Of a DNA stretch of 64,000 bases, positions 30,301 to 37,933 are shown in pieces. Under the pieces are notes generated by a model, which saw nothing but the letters and a program-made list of their open reading frames with translations, was not told the DNA's origin and searched no databases. The stretch is from NCBI RefSeq assembly GCF_900450995.1, contig NZ_UGHY01000002.1:186001-250000 (forward strand). The letters are read 5' to 3'. Position 1 is the first letter of the stretch; each line of letters begins with the position of its first letter. Made by a program: the position numbers and the translations under genes. Source of the DNA: Haemophilus parainfluenzae. Lineage in GTDB: Bacteria; Pseudomonadota; Gammaproteobacteria; Enterobacterales; Pasteurellaceae.

Positions 30301-33300
30301 GATATCGGCAGCTTCTTTGGCTGTAATCGGTGCAGACTTGTTGTCTTTACCGGCTTTAGGCGTTGTGCTGTTCGGGTCGAATGCCTGTTTGTTGGTATCG
30401 TTCACCGTCGGCAGGTTGCTGCCGATGTTTGCCAACTGCATAGGTTTGCTTGTGTTGTTGTCGCCATTGTTCATGGAGGCAATCACGTCACCCTTCGGTA
30501 CTTCTTGGGCATTTTCTTTCGGTTTGCCGTTTACAACATCACCGGCTTTATAGAATTTATCACCGACTTTAACCAGCTTGTCACCAGCCTTATTGGTATA
30601 AACCACCGGAGTTTGTGCCGCTTCAACAGTTTTTTGTGCATCCACGTTCACAGTAATGGTGCGGATACCACTCTCTTTATCGGTTTCACCCGTAACGGTA
30701 GCCAGACCTGTGCCTTTGAAGTCCACTTGGTTGGCATTCTTCACGACATCTTTATAGCCGTTGCCGTCTTTGGTTGATACAACCCAACCCATATTTTGCA
30801 GGTCGCCTACGGTTGCAGCAGCGTTTTTATTCACTGGTGCATCATCAGTACCTACCAAATTAACCAAAGACACATTCGGTTTGTTGGTATTGTCTTTACC
30901 TTGTGGTGCAGTAGCGATATCTTGAGTATTCAAGGTTGAACCCACGCCTGTTAATTGCGTTGGTTTCGCTTTGTCGCCTTCACCAGATGTAAAGTTCAAT
31001 GCTGTTGTTGGTTGATCAGCTCCATTATTTGTTGCAGGTTTAGCCGCTTCAGTCTTCATATTAACTGGCGCTTTACCATCTTTAGCATCGCCTAATTTAA
31101 CTGTGTTGAACTCTACATCGTCTTTGGTCGAATAGGTCACTTTACCGTTCGCTTCTTGTTTCACGGTTAAGTTTTTACCTGCAATCATTTCAACAGCTTT
31201 GCCCGGGTTGATGACCTCATCATCGCCTGAAACTTTCTCACCACCATCCACGTTAGAAGTTTTCAGCGTAAAGCCGGATGCGTTAATCATATCCGCAACA
31301 TTTTGGGCGGTTGCCACTTTGTTCAACGGAGCTGCCGCATCTTGAGCTGCTTTAAGTGCATCTTGGGCAGCTTTTTTCGCTTCCGGCGTCGCATCCGCAG
31401 GCAAATCTTTCACTGCCTGTTCAGCTTTCTTCAGATCATCTGCCAGTTTCTTCGCGTTCTCTACTGTCGTTGGACCGTTTACCGAACCATTTGTATTGCT
31501 GGTAATTTCACCCGCATCCACATCAAACTTCACGGTGCTGCTGGCCGCATCGTCTGCAGTTTCCACTACGGCGACGGTACCTTTGCCATTGATGAAGTTC
31601 ACGGTATCGTACGGTTTCACAAAGTCGCGGGCTTCACCGTTGTTTTTCAGGTTCCAACCTGCATTCAACACGTCAGAAACAGTTGCCGCATTGTTACCGG
31701 CTTTATTGACGATATCGGCAGCTTCTTTAGCTGTAATCGGCGCAGATTTGTTGTCTTTACCGGCTTTAGGCTCAGTACTGTTCGGGTCAAATGCCTGTTT
31801 GTTGGTATCGTTCACCGTCGGCAGATTGCTGCCGATGTTTGCTAACTGCATAGGTTTGTTTGTTTTGTTGTCGCCATTGTTCATGGAGGCAATCACGTCA
31901 CCCTTCGGTACTTCTTGGGCATTGTCTTTCGGTTTACCGTTTACAACATCACCGGCTTTATAGAATTTATCGCCGACTTTAACCAGCTTGTCACCGTCCT
32001 TATTGGTATAAACCACCGGAGTTTGAGCCGCTTCAACAGTTTTTTGTGCATCCACGTTCACAGTAATGGTGCGGATACCACTCTCTTTATCGGTTTCACC
32101 CGTAACGGTAGCCAGACCTGTGCCTTTGAAGTCCACTTGGTTGGCATTCTTCACAACATCGGTATAACCGTTGCCGTCTTTAGTTGACACCACCCACCCC
32201 ATGTTCGCCAAATCGCCTACCGTTGCCGCTGAGTTCAAAATCTCAGGTGCAAGGTCGGATTTACCTGTAATTGGATTATTACCAAGGTTCACTAAGTTTT
32301 GGTTGCCCTCTGTTGCCGGAGTATCCCCTTGTTTACCCGTTGATGTCGGCTGTGCTTTTGTATTCAACACAGAACCCACACCTTTTAATTGTGTCGGTTT
32401 CGCATCTGCACCCGTGCCACTGCTGATATTCAACGCCGTTGTCGGATGATTACCCTCTGCGTTGTTATTCGCCGGGCTTGCCTTCTCAGTTTTTAGTGTT
32501 ACCGGCGCTACTGGACTTACTTTCGCTGCGTCAACTGTGTTACCTTTAGCATCTACGAAAGAACCATCTTCTTTCTTAGTCACTGGGTTACCTTTGTCAT
32601 CCACATAAGTATTCGCATCGCCACCTACTTTCACTGTGTTGAACTCAACTTCGTCTTTGGTTGCATAGGTCACTTTACCGTTAGCTTCTTGTTTCACGGT
32701 TAAGTTTTTACCTGCAATCATTTCAACGGCTTTACCTGGGTTGATGACTTCATCATTACCTGAAACTTTCTCACCACCATCTACGTTAGATGTTTTCAGC
32801 GTAAAGCCTGATGCGTTAATCATATCCGCAACGTTTTTAGCCGTAGCAACGCCTTTGTCATTTAAAGCCTTATTTAATTCAGTTTCGGCATCTTTGACTT
32901 TTTTCTCAGCCGCTTCTTTTTGCTCAGGTGTCGCTGCAGCAGCCAGCTCGTCTTTTGCAGCTTTTAATGCTTTTTGAAGCTCAGGATTAGTTGATGGCGC
33001 AATAACAGAACCGTCTTTGCTTGAAACAAGCTCGGCTGTTTTAACGTCTGGCACATCAATAGTAATTGTGCGTACGCCGTTCTCGGTTTTACCCGATACT
33101 TTGGCTGCGTTTTTGCCGACGAATTTCACTTCGTTAGCATTTTTCACTACATCTTTATATTCGCCTGTTCCATCGGTTGTTTTATCAGATGAAACTACCC
33201 AACCCATATTTGCCAAATCACGTACAGTTGCCGCGGCATTCAGTACGTTATTACCCAATGCAGTTTGGTTATGACCCGTACCTAAATTAACCAATTTCGG

Positions 33301-36300
33301 TTGGCCATTGCCTGTTGTCGCTGTGCCAGCAGGAATGGTAGGAACCGCTTCCGTATTTAATACAGAACCCACGCCTGTAATCTGGGTCGGTTTGCCGTCT
33401 GAAGACACGTTCAATGCTGTTGTCGGTTTATTTGCCGGATCGTTATTAGATACATCGGTTGCTTTATCTGTCGTCAAGTTAACCGGTTTTTTGCCGTCTT
33501 TGTCTTCGCCGACTTTGATAGATTTAAATTCAACCTTATCTTTTGTCGAGAATGTGAATTTACCGTCAGCTTGAGCAATCTTGATGTTTTTATCGGCTTC
33601 GAAGGTTACTGTATCGCCTGCTTTAACTTCTTGGTCTTTCTTGCCGGTATTTTCGCCGTTTGCCGTTTTATCAGAAGTAGCCTTCCAAGCAGCTGCTTTA
33701 ATGGCATCTGCCACGTTGCCTACTGTAGCGATTTTGTCTTTATCGGCATCGGCTACAGTTGGTACAGATGAGGCAGTAATATTGCCGGTATTAACTTTTA
33801 AGCCGTTTGCATCGGTTGTAAGGGTGTTATCTGCAGCTTTTACTTTAACTCCGTTATTTGTTACTTCTAAAGAGTTATCTGCCGGTTTAACAGAGATAGT
33901 ATTTCCAGTCGGATCTTTTTGTAGACCATTACCAGTATTGACACTGTATTTGATTTTGCTGATTTTACCGTCTGTATTTTCAACAGATACAGTTGTGCCG
34001 TCGCCGTCAACAAAATTAACGGTGTCATAAGCGGTAACAAAATCTTTTGCCGTACCTTTTTCTTGCAAATTCCAGCCTGCATTCAATACATCGCCTACGG
34101 TTGCAGCGTTGTTTTTGATGCCATCTACATTAGATGGTTTGTCTGCTTTAGTTGTCGGCGCAGTTGTATTTGCTTTCGCACCGTCAAGATTGCCGGCTAC
34201 ATTGGTAATCGGATTACCGCCGTTGTCTAAACCGTTTTGGGTTAATGAAACTGAGCTCTTACCTACCGGAGTAATAGTTACACCTTCATTAGTCAGCTTG
34301 GTTGTCGGTGCATCTGTACCCGTACCGATAAACTCTGCGCTGGTCAGATTGGTTAATACAGGGTTCAGGCTATAGGCAAAATCGGCTTTTCTGATTTTCT
34401 TTTTAACTGTTTTGGTTTTATCAAAATCATCCGGAACATCAATTTCGCCTTCAGTTTCATCACGGTCTAATTTCAAGTTGTTGCCGACTTGGAATTGGAC
34501 TTTGTCTTCCGAACGGATAGAAGTCTCATAATCGGCTTTTGTAGAGGCGGTATTCGCTTTTTTAGATGTGAATTCGCCTGAAGATCCCGTTACCACATTA
34601 CCGCTTGTGTTAAAACCTGCTGCAATTTTTTTGGTGATGGAGTTTAACTGGGAGCCGTTGATTGCATCGGTAGAATCTTCTGCCACGCGACCAGCTGCCA
34701 CGTTTTTCAATTGACGTTCTGCGCCAGAGCTACCGAAGGACACCACGTCCCCTTCAGCGGTATTGGTGCCGCCAGCCCATTTAAATGTATAAGCAATATC
34801 CTTTGAGTTATCAGAAACAATATTGCCGTCGCTGTCGTAGTTCACGCTTAATTGGCGTGTACCCACCAACTCAGTTGTGGAGCCCGTACCTATCGCTACC
34901 GCATTTTGGCGTGTTGCATGTGCGCCGGTACCTAATGCCACAGAACCAATCGCCTCCGCACGAGAACTTGCGCCAATCGCTGTACCTAAATCACCTTTTG
35001 CTAATGCGTGAACCCCTAAAGAAGTTGATGCATGACCGTTTTTATTTATAACAAAATCAAGTGCATCTTTATTCATGTCAAGGCCAGTTAGCTCCTTATA
35101 AGCCTCAGCTACTGAGCCATTAGTCTTAGTTGTACCAGCAAAACTATATTCACGTGTAACGTTTTTACCATTAATTTTTTCAGTCACACTTTTAGTTATT
35201 GTTTGACCGTTTGCTTTCTCATAGCTTGTATTTTGAGCCGCGGCAGATTCAATATTTGCACCGCCAATCATAATAGAGGAATCGCCTTGTGCATTGGTTG
35301 CTCGACCCATTGCAATGGCACCATCTTTACCTGATGCTTTTGCTTGATAACCTAAAGCAATATCGCCATATTCCGCCCAAGATGCAGTACCACCTGCTAA
35401 GGCATAGGCACCATTCGCTACGGAACCCATACCGATAGCTACCGCAGCTTCTGCATTTGCTTGTACCGTAGAACCAGCACCGATAGCTGTCGCACCGAAA
35501 GCACCCATACGAACTACAGAGTTAGTACCGATGGCTGTACCTAACGCCGTAGTAGAGTGGGCTTCCATACCGATAACAACGGAACCAGATTGACCATAGG
35601 TAGATTTATAGGCAGTCGGCATACCACGACCTACTAGCTTTTTATATTGCTCCGCTACTGTATTTGTACTTTCCGTATAGGCTAAATTATAATCATCAAT
35701 GGTTCCTACATTAGTTTTGTTCACCGCATCGGCTGTTACCACTTGGTATTTATTATTACGCAATTGATCTGTATCATTACCACCTAAGGCAACAACACCG
35801 TCACCAGCAACTACCTGTCCACCGATAGCAATAGATTGGTCACCGATGGCACGAGCCTCTGCACCTATGGCAGTCGCTTCATTGATATGTTTTTTACGAT
35901 AAAAGGTTAAATTATTATTTACATTACCCCCTTGTAATGCTGTTTTCGTGTCTGCAGGAGCGTTCTCATCTAGACCATAACCAGCTTTTACAAGTACCTC
36001 TGCATTATTGTCCGCATTGGTTTCATTGCTAACTAATTTATTACCATTGCTAGGATCTGTACGAAGACCAGCGCCAGCTTGGAAACCAAGTGCCGTAGCA
36101 GCATTCAAACGATACGTCCCATTTTCACCAAATGCTGTGTAGGCACCACGACCAACCACTGTGTTAGGGCGCCCCCCATTACCGGATCCTTCACTGAATG
36201 CATCACGGCCGATAACCACAGTACCTTCCGCATCATTTGTGGTTTTAGCATTTTTACCGATGACAATACTAGTGTGACCTTTTGCCTTAGTATCAGTACC

Positions 36301-36621
36301 AATCGCAATTGTATCTTGACCACTACTAATTGTTGCCCCTTTACCTATAGCGATAGCACGTGCTTGATTCGCATTTGCCGCTTCACCAAGGGCTACAGCG
36401 TTATCAGAACCTGTACCAGCCTGATTCAGAGCTGCATAAGCCGAATGACCGCTTAATAATGCCAATGCGACTGCTGAAGATTTAATAAAATTGCCTGAAA
36501 ATTTAACCGCACTTTTTTGTGCATTGGATGAACTTTGTTTTTTATGTGCTTTGGTTAATTCTGAAACGACCACCCAAGATTGAGTTGCTTGGCTCCAAAC
36601 GATACGGAAGATTTTATTCAT
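27346..36621 (-). CDS. Giant trimeric autotransporter adhesin (TAA1, Hia/Hsf/YadA type)
   Basis: This is a trimeric outer-membrane adhesin of 3091 aa. I start it at the ATG at 36621, which opens an extended signal peptide region (MNKIFRIVWSQATQSWVVVS) with cleavage after HSAYA (residue 63). Residues 64 to about 660 form a YadA-like head with AIG/AVALG repeats (for example SIAIGGQVV, TALGTAIGTNS). A neck with NVAAGRVAEDSTDAINGSQL follows. The long stalk repeats modules of about 470-500 residues with AATVGDVLNAGWNL, DFVKPYDTVNF and VATAQNVADMINASGFTL. The last 80 residues are the YadA anchor, ending GVAAGVGYQW. The DNA repeats are a recombination hazard, so copy number may vary between strains. 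It separates the hyf operon from hypCF. Confidence 0.95.
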   Translation of the reverse strand: MNKIFRIVWSQATQSWVVVSELTKAHKKQSSSNAQKSAVKFSGNFIKSSAVALALLSGHSAYAALNQAGTGSDNAVALGEAANANQARAIAIGKGATISSGQDTIAIGTDTKAKGHTSIVIGKNAKTTNDAEGTVVIGRDAFSEGSGNGGRPNTVVGRGAYTAFGENGTYRLNAATALGFQAGAGLRTDPSNGNKLVSNETNADNNAEVLVKAGYGLDENAPADTKTALQGGNVNNNLTFYRKKHINEATAIGAEARAIGDQSIAIGGQVVAGDGVVALGGNDTDQLRNNKYQVVTADAVNKTNVGTIDDYNLAYTESTNTVAEQYKKLVGRGMPTAYKSTYGQSGSVVIGMEAHSTTALGTAIGTNSVVRMGAFGATAIGAGSTVQANAEAAVAIGMGSVANGAYALAGGTASWAEYGDIALGYQAKASGKDGAIAMGRATNAQGDSSIMIGGANIESAAAQNTSYEKANGQTITKSVTEKINGKNVTREYSFAGTTKTNGSVAEAYKELTGLDMNKDALDFVINKNGHASTSLGVHALAKGDLGTAIGASSRAEAIGSVALGTGAHATRQNAVAIGTGSTTELVGTRQLSVNYDSDGNIVSDNSKDIAYTFKWAGGTNTAEGDVVSFGSSGAERQLKNVAAGRVAEDSTDAINGSQLNSITKKIAAGFNTSGNVVTGSSGEFTSKKANTASTKADYETSIRSEDKVQFQVGNNLKLDRDETEGEIDVPDDFDKTKTVKKKIRKADFAYSLNPVLTNLTSAEFIGTGTDAPTTKLTNEGVTITPVGKSSVSLTQNGLDNGGNPITNVAGNLDGAKANTTAPTTKADKPSNVDGIKNNAATVGDVLNAGWNLQEKGTAKDFVTAYDTVNFVDGDGTTVSVENTDGKISKIKYSVNTGNGLQKDPTGNTISVKPADNSLEVTNNGVKVKAADNTLTTDANGLKVNTGNITASSVPTVADADKDKIATVGNVADAIKAAAWKATSDKTANGENTGKKDQEVKAGDTVTFEADKNIKIAQADGKFTFSTKDKVEFKSIKVGEDKDGKKPVNLTTDKATDVSNNDPANKPTTALNVSSDGKPTQITGVGSVLNTEAVPTIPAGTATTGNGQPKLVNLGTGHNQTALGNNVLNAAATVRDLANMGWVVSSDKTTDGTGEYKDVVKNANEVKFVGKNAAKVSGKTENGVRTITIDVPDVKTAELVSSKDGSVIAPSTNPELQKALKAAKDELAAAATPEQKEAAEKKVKDAETELNKALNDKGVATAKNVADMINASGFTLKTSNVDGGEKVSGNDEVINPGKAVEMIAGKNLTVKQEANGKVTYATKDEVEFNTVKVGGDANTYVDDKGNPVTKKEDGSFVDAKGNTVDAAKVSPVAPVTLKTEKASPANNNAEGNHPTTALNISSGTGADAKPTQLKGVGSVLNTKAQPTSTGKQGDTPATEGNQNLVNLGNNPITGKSDLAPEILNSAATVGDLANMGWVVSTKDGNGYTDVVKNANQVDFKGTGLATVTGETDKESGIRTITVNVDAQKTVEAAQTPVVYTNKDGDKLVKVGDKFYKAGDVVNGKPKDNAQEVPKGDVIASMNNGDNKTNKPMQLANIGSNLPTVNDTNKQAFDPNSTEPKAGKDNKSAPITAKEAADIVNKAGNNAATVSDVLNAGWNLKNNGEARDFVKPYDTVNFINGKGTVAVVETADDAASSTVKFDVDAGEITSNTNGSVNGPTTVENAKKLADDLKKAEQAVKDLPADATPEAKKAAQDALKAAQDAAAPLNKVATAQNVADMINASGFTLKTSNVDGGEKVSGDDEVINPGKAVEMIAGKNLTVKQEANGKVTYSTKDDVEFNTVKLGDAKDGKAPVNMKTEAAKPATNNGADQPTTALNFTSGEGDKAKPTQLTGVGSTLNTQDIATAPQGKDNTNKPNVSLVNLVGTDDAPVNKNAAATVGDLQNMGWVVSTKDGNGYKDVVKNANQVDFKGTGLATVTGETDKESGIRTITVNVDAQKTVEAAQTPVVYTNKAGDKLVKVGDKFYKAGDVVNGKPKENAQEVPKGDVIASMNNGDNNTSKPMQLANIGSNLPTVNDTNKQAFDPNSTTPKAGKDNKSAPITAKEAADIVNKAGNNAATVSDVLNAGWNLQNNGEARDFVKPYDTVNFINGKGTVAVVETADDAASSTVKFDVDTGEITSNTNGSVNGPTTAENAKKLADDLKKAEQAVKDLPADATEDKKAEAQKALKDAQDAAAPLNKVATAQNVADMINASGFTLKTSNVEGGEKDAASTGDEVINPGKAVEMVAGKNLTVKQEANGKVTYSTKDDVSFNTVNVGDNTYVDADGKPVTKNADGTYTDSKGQPIEEGKVTKLAPVAMKAEKAKPATNNGNKAEDQPTTALNVSSSDGKPTQITGVGSTLNVKPVDTNPNGTPTTGDARPNLVDLVGTKDAPVNKNAAATVGDLQNMGWVVSTKDGNGYTDVVKNANQVDFKGGPGISVKGTTTTDGVREITISVKDGEVIKPNQFTAKVNGTDTPVTKVGDQYYNTADIDPKTGEPKANVTPVTPDAGTTPTNAGDGYVTGNKVAAAIQKSGFVVGKQKDALSAADFKDEDEKVNPDDELRFADGNNTKVKLATKESVDKDGNKVTTTTVKVDVTGLPVQYTDKNGTPVTKVGDKYFTVDDKGNPTATEVKPADLTTNMVNPAAAPNEIGAPTTLGNVKSNLPSVNDADKNAKDAAGNPIAGKDNKSAPITAAEAAELLNPKTADGKANPKFAGNNAATVSDVLNTGWNLQNNGEAKDFVKPYDTVNFVDGKGTKAVVETTPNGITSNVKFDIDTGKITNNDDGSVQGPVTPEMTKALEDATNALNSLPPTAPAAVIDAAKKAVADAANNIANVANKVATAQDVANAINKSGFTLTTSANGGEKISGTPEMINPGKKVEMVAGKNMTVKQESNGKVTYATASNVTFDSVQFGDKGPKITNKAGNINVSGPDGKTPTKITGVAPGEISATSKDAINGSQLHAVASNLNNKINKVGKHADAGTASALAAANIPQAYTPGKSLVGIAAGNYQGQNGLAVGMSRISDNGKIIIRLSGTANSQGKTGVAAGVGYQW
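29282..32197. repeat. Tandem ~1.4-1.5 kb coding repeats inside the TAA1 gene
   Basis: The segment beginning CCCATGTTTTGCAGGTCGCC recurs at 29282 and 30788, and a diverged version begins at 32198, giving units of 1506 and 1410 bp. Long stretches (for example 30059 onward and 31469 onward) look nearly identical by eye. Each unit encodes one stalk module. The period is a multiple of three, so gain or loss keeps the frame. Confidence 0.85.
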
Positions 36622-36790
36622 AAATGTCTCTCTAACGATGTTTAAAAATCCCCTTAATCTCTTATTCAATTAATAAAAGAAGTAAGGCGTAAATAAGGTG
36701 GAAAAATTATACAGACTTAGTCATGAAATTCAATTTAAAAATACAATCTTTACGATAATTTACATTTATCAATGTGTAATAAAAAACAAT

Positions 36791-36804
36791 AGCAAACGTT
36801 TGCT
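36791..36804. promoter_or_regulatory. PurR/LacI-family operator-like palindrome
   Basis: AGCAAACGTTTGCT is a perfect 14-bp palindrome that fits the PurR-type core GCAAACGTTTGC. It lies about 170 bp upstream of the TAA1 start. No purine or ribose gene is adjacent, so the target could be the adhesin, or it may be left from a lost neighbour. Confidence 0.45.
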
Positions 36805-36891
36805 TTTTTTGCACAAGAAGTAAACAAAAGTGCGGTGAGTTTTAGGGGCGTTTTTATTGGGAAAAAGCAAATATGCTTATCAAAAAACAAA

Positions 36892-36908
36892 GGCCGCAAC
36901 GTGCGGCC
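36892..36908. terminator. Terminator after the neuA remnant
   Basis: GGCCGCA-ACG-TGCGGCC perfect stem followed by a T run on the plus side and preceded by an A run, 40 bp after the stop of the neuA fragment on the minus strand. Confidence 0.7.
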
Positions 36909-36948
36909 AATTTTTTTAGAATTCTTTTGAAATTAAACTTTCTGCTAA

Positions 36949-37305
<357 letters not shown>

Positions 37306-37308
<3 letters not shown>

Positions 37309-37641
37309 CATTCCCCTCCTTGTATGTAAATAACGTTTTTACAATAACCACTCTGCCTATAAAGATACTCCTATGAAAAAGTAAAGCTAAAGAAATAATT
37401 CGAAAATTTGTGATTAAGATCAAAAGATTTTCACTGCTGTAATATAACTGTTAAACCATCGTAAAATTTAATAATTTTATGTTAAAAAACTAAATAAATT
37501 TTAAATAAATATTACCTTTATTATCTTCTAACCTCACTATACAAATTTGTAGGGTTACATGATAAAATTCTCTCATTAAAGTAGGTTTATTGAGATACAA
37601 TAAACTACTTATCTCATAAATATTACAACTAGGGACAGATT
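37306..37641. other. Spacer with relic hyf promoter and hypC promoter
   Basis: The left part repeats elements of the functional hyf promoter: AATAACCACTCTG (37343-37355), GATACTCCT near 37368, and an FNR-like site. The right part is AT-rich and leads to hypC with an AGGGACAG ribosome site. An inverted repeat, TGAGAT (37591-37596) and ATCTCA (37611-37616), lies just before hypC. Confidence 0.6.
37410..37423. promoter_or_regulatory. FNR-like site between relic hyfA and hypC
   Basis: GTGATTAAGATCAA matches the FNR consensus TTGAT-N4-ATCAA with one mismatch. It lies near position -42 relative to the conserved promoter block of the relic hyfA. It may now serve hypCF, which starts about 220 bp away in the opposite direction. 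Confidence 0.6.
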
Positions 37642-37917
37642 ATGTGTTTAGGTATTCCAGGACAAATTATTCAAGTTGCAGACAGTGCATTACAGCTTGC
37701 TGTAGTCGATGTGTGTGGTGTTAAAAGAGAAGTTAATATTTCATTAATTTGCCAAGATGATCCAAAGCCTCTAATTGGTAAATGGGTGTTAGTTCATGTT
37801 GGTTTTGCCATGACAATTATTGATGAAGAAGAGGCCAAACAGACTCAAGAAGCTTTAATTGCTATGAGTCAGTTAGAACATGAAGTTGGTGACTTTCTTG
37901 GGCTAAATCAAAAATAA
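37642..37917 (+). CDS. hypC: Hydrogenase maturation chaperone HypC
   Basis: HypC is a small chaperone that carries the Fe(CN)2CO group with HypD and delivers it to the hydrogenase precursor. The 91-aa protein begins MCLGIPGQI, with the essential Cys2, and contains [15 protein letters not shown] and [12 protein letters not shown], the family's OB-fold segments. It is followed 16 bp later by hypF. It is unusual that hypC is not between hypB and hypD; the island's hypABDE set is 29 kb to the left. Confidence 0.95.
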   Translation: MCLGIPGQIIQVADSALQLAVVDVCGVKREVNISLICQDDPKPLIGKWVLVHVGFAMTIIDEEEAKQTQEALIAMSQLEHEVGDFLGLNQK

Positions 37918-37933
37918 ACAGGACAAGCTCGTT

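Larger units (their letters stand above)
36622..36948. other. Spacer upstream of TAA1
   Basis: A 327-bp region with no gene. It contains a LacI/PurR-type palindrome at 36791-36804, a USS near 36828, and a GC-rich hairpin at 36892-36908 that probably was the terminator of the neuA remnant. The rest is AT-rich promoter-like DNA for TAA1 that I cannot resolve further. Confidence 0.6.

Noticed and set aside
27590-36456. Many plus-strand open frames of 60-290 codons opposite TAA1
   Set aside because: They are antisense to a clearly coding adhesin, lack ribosome sites and are low-complexity mirror translations.
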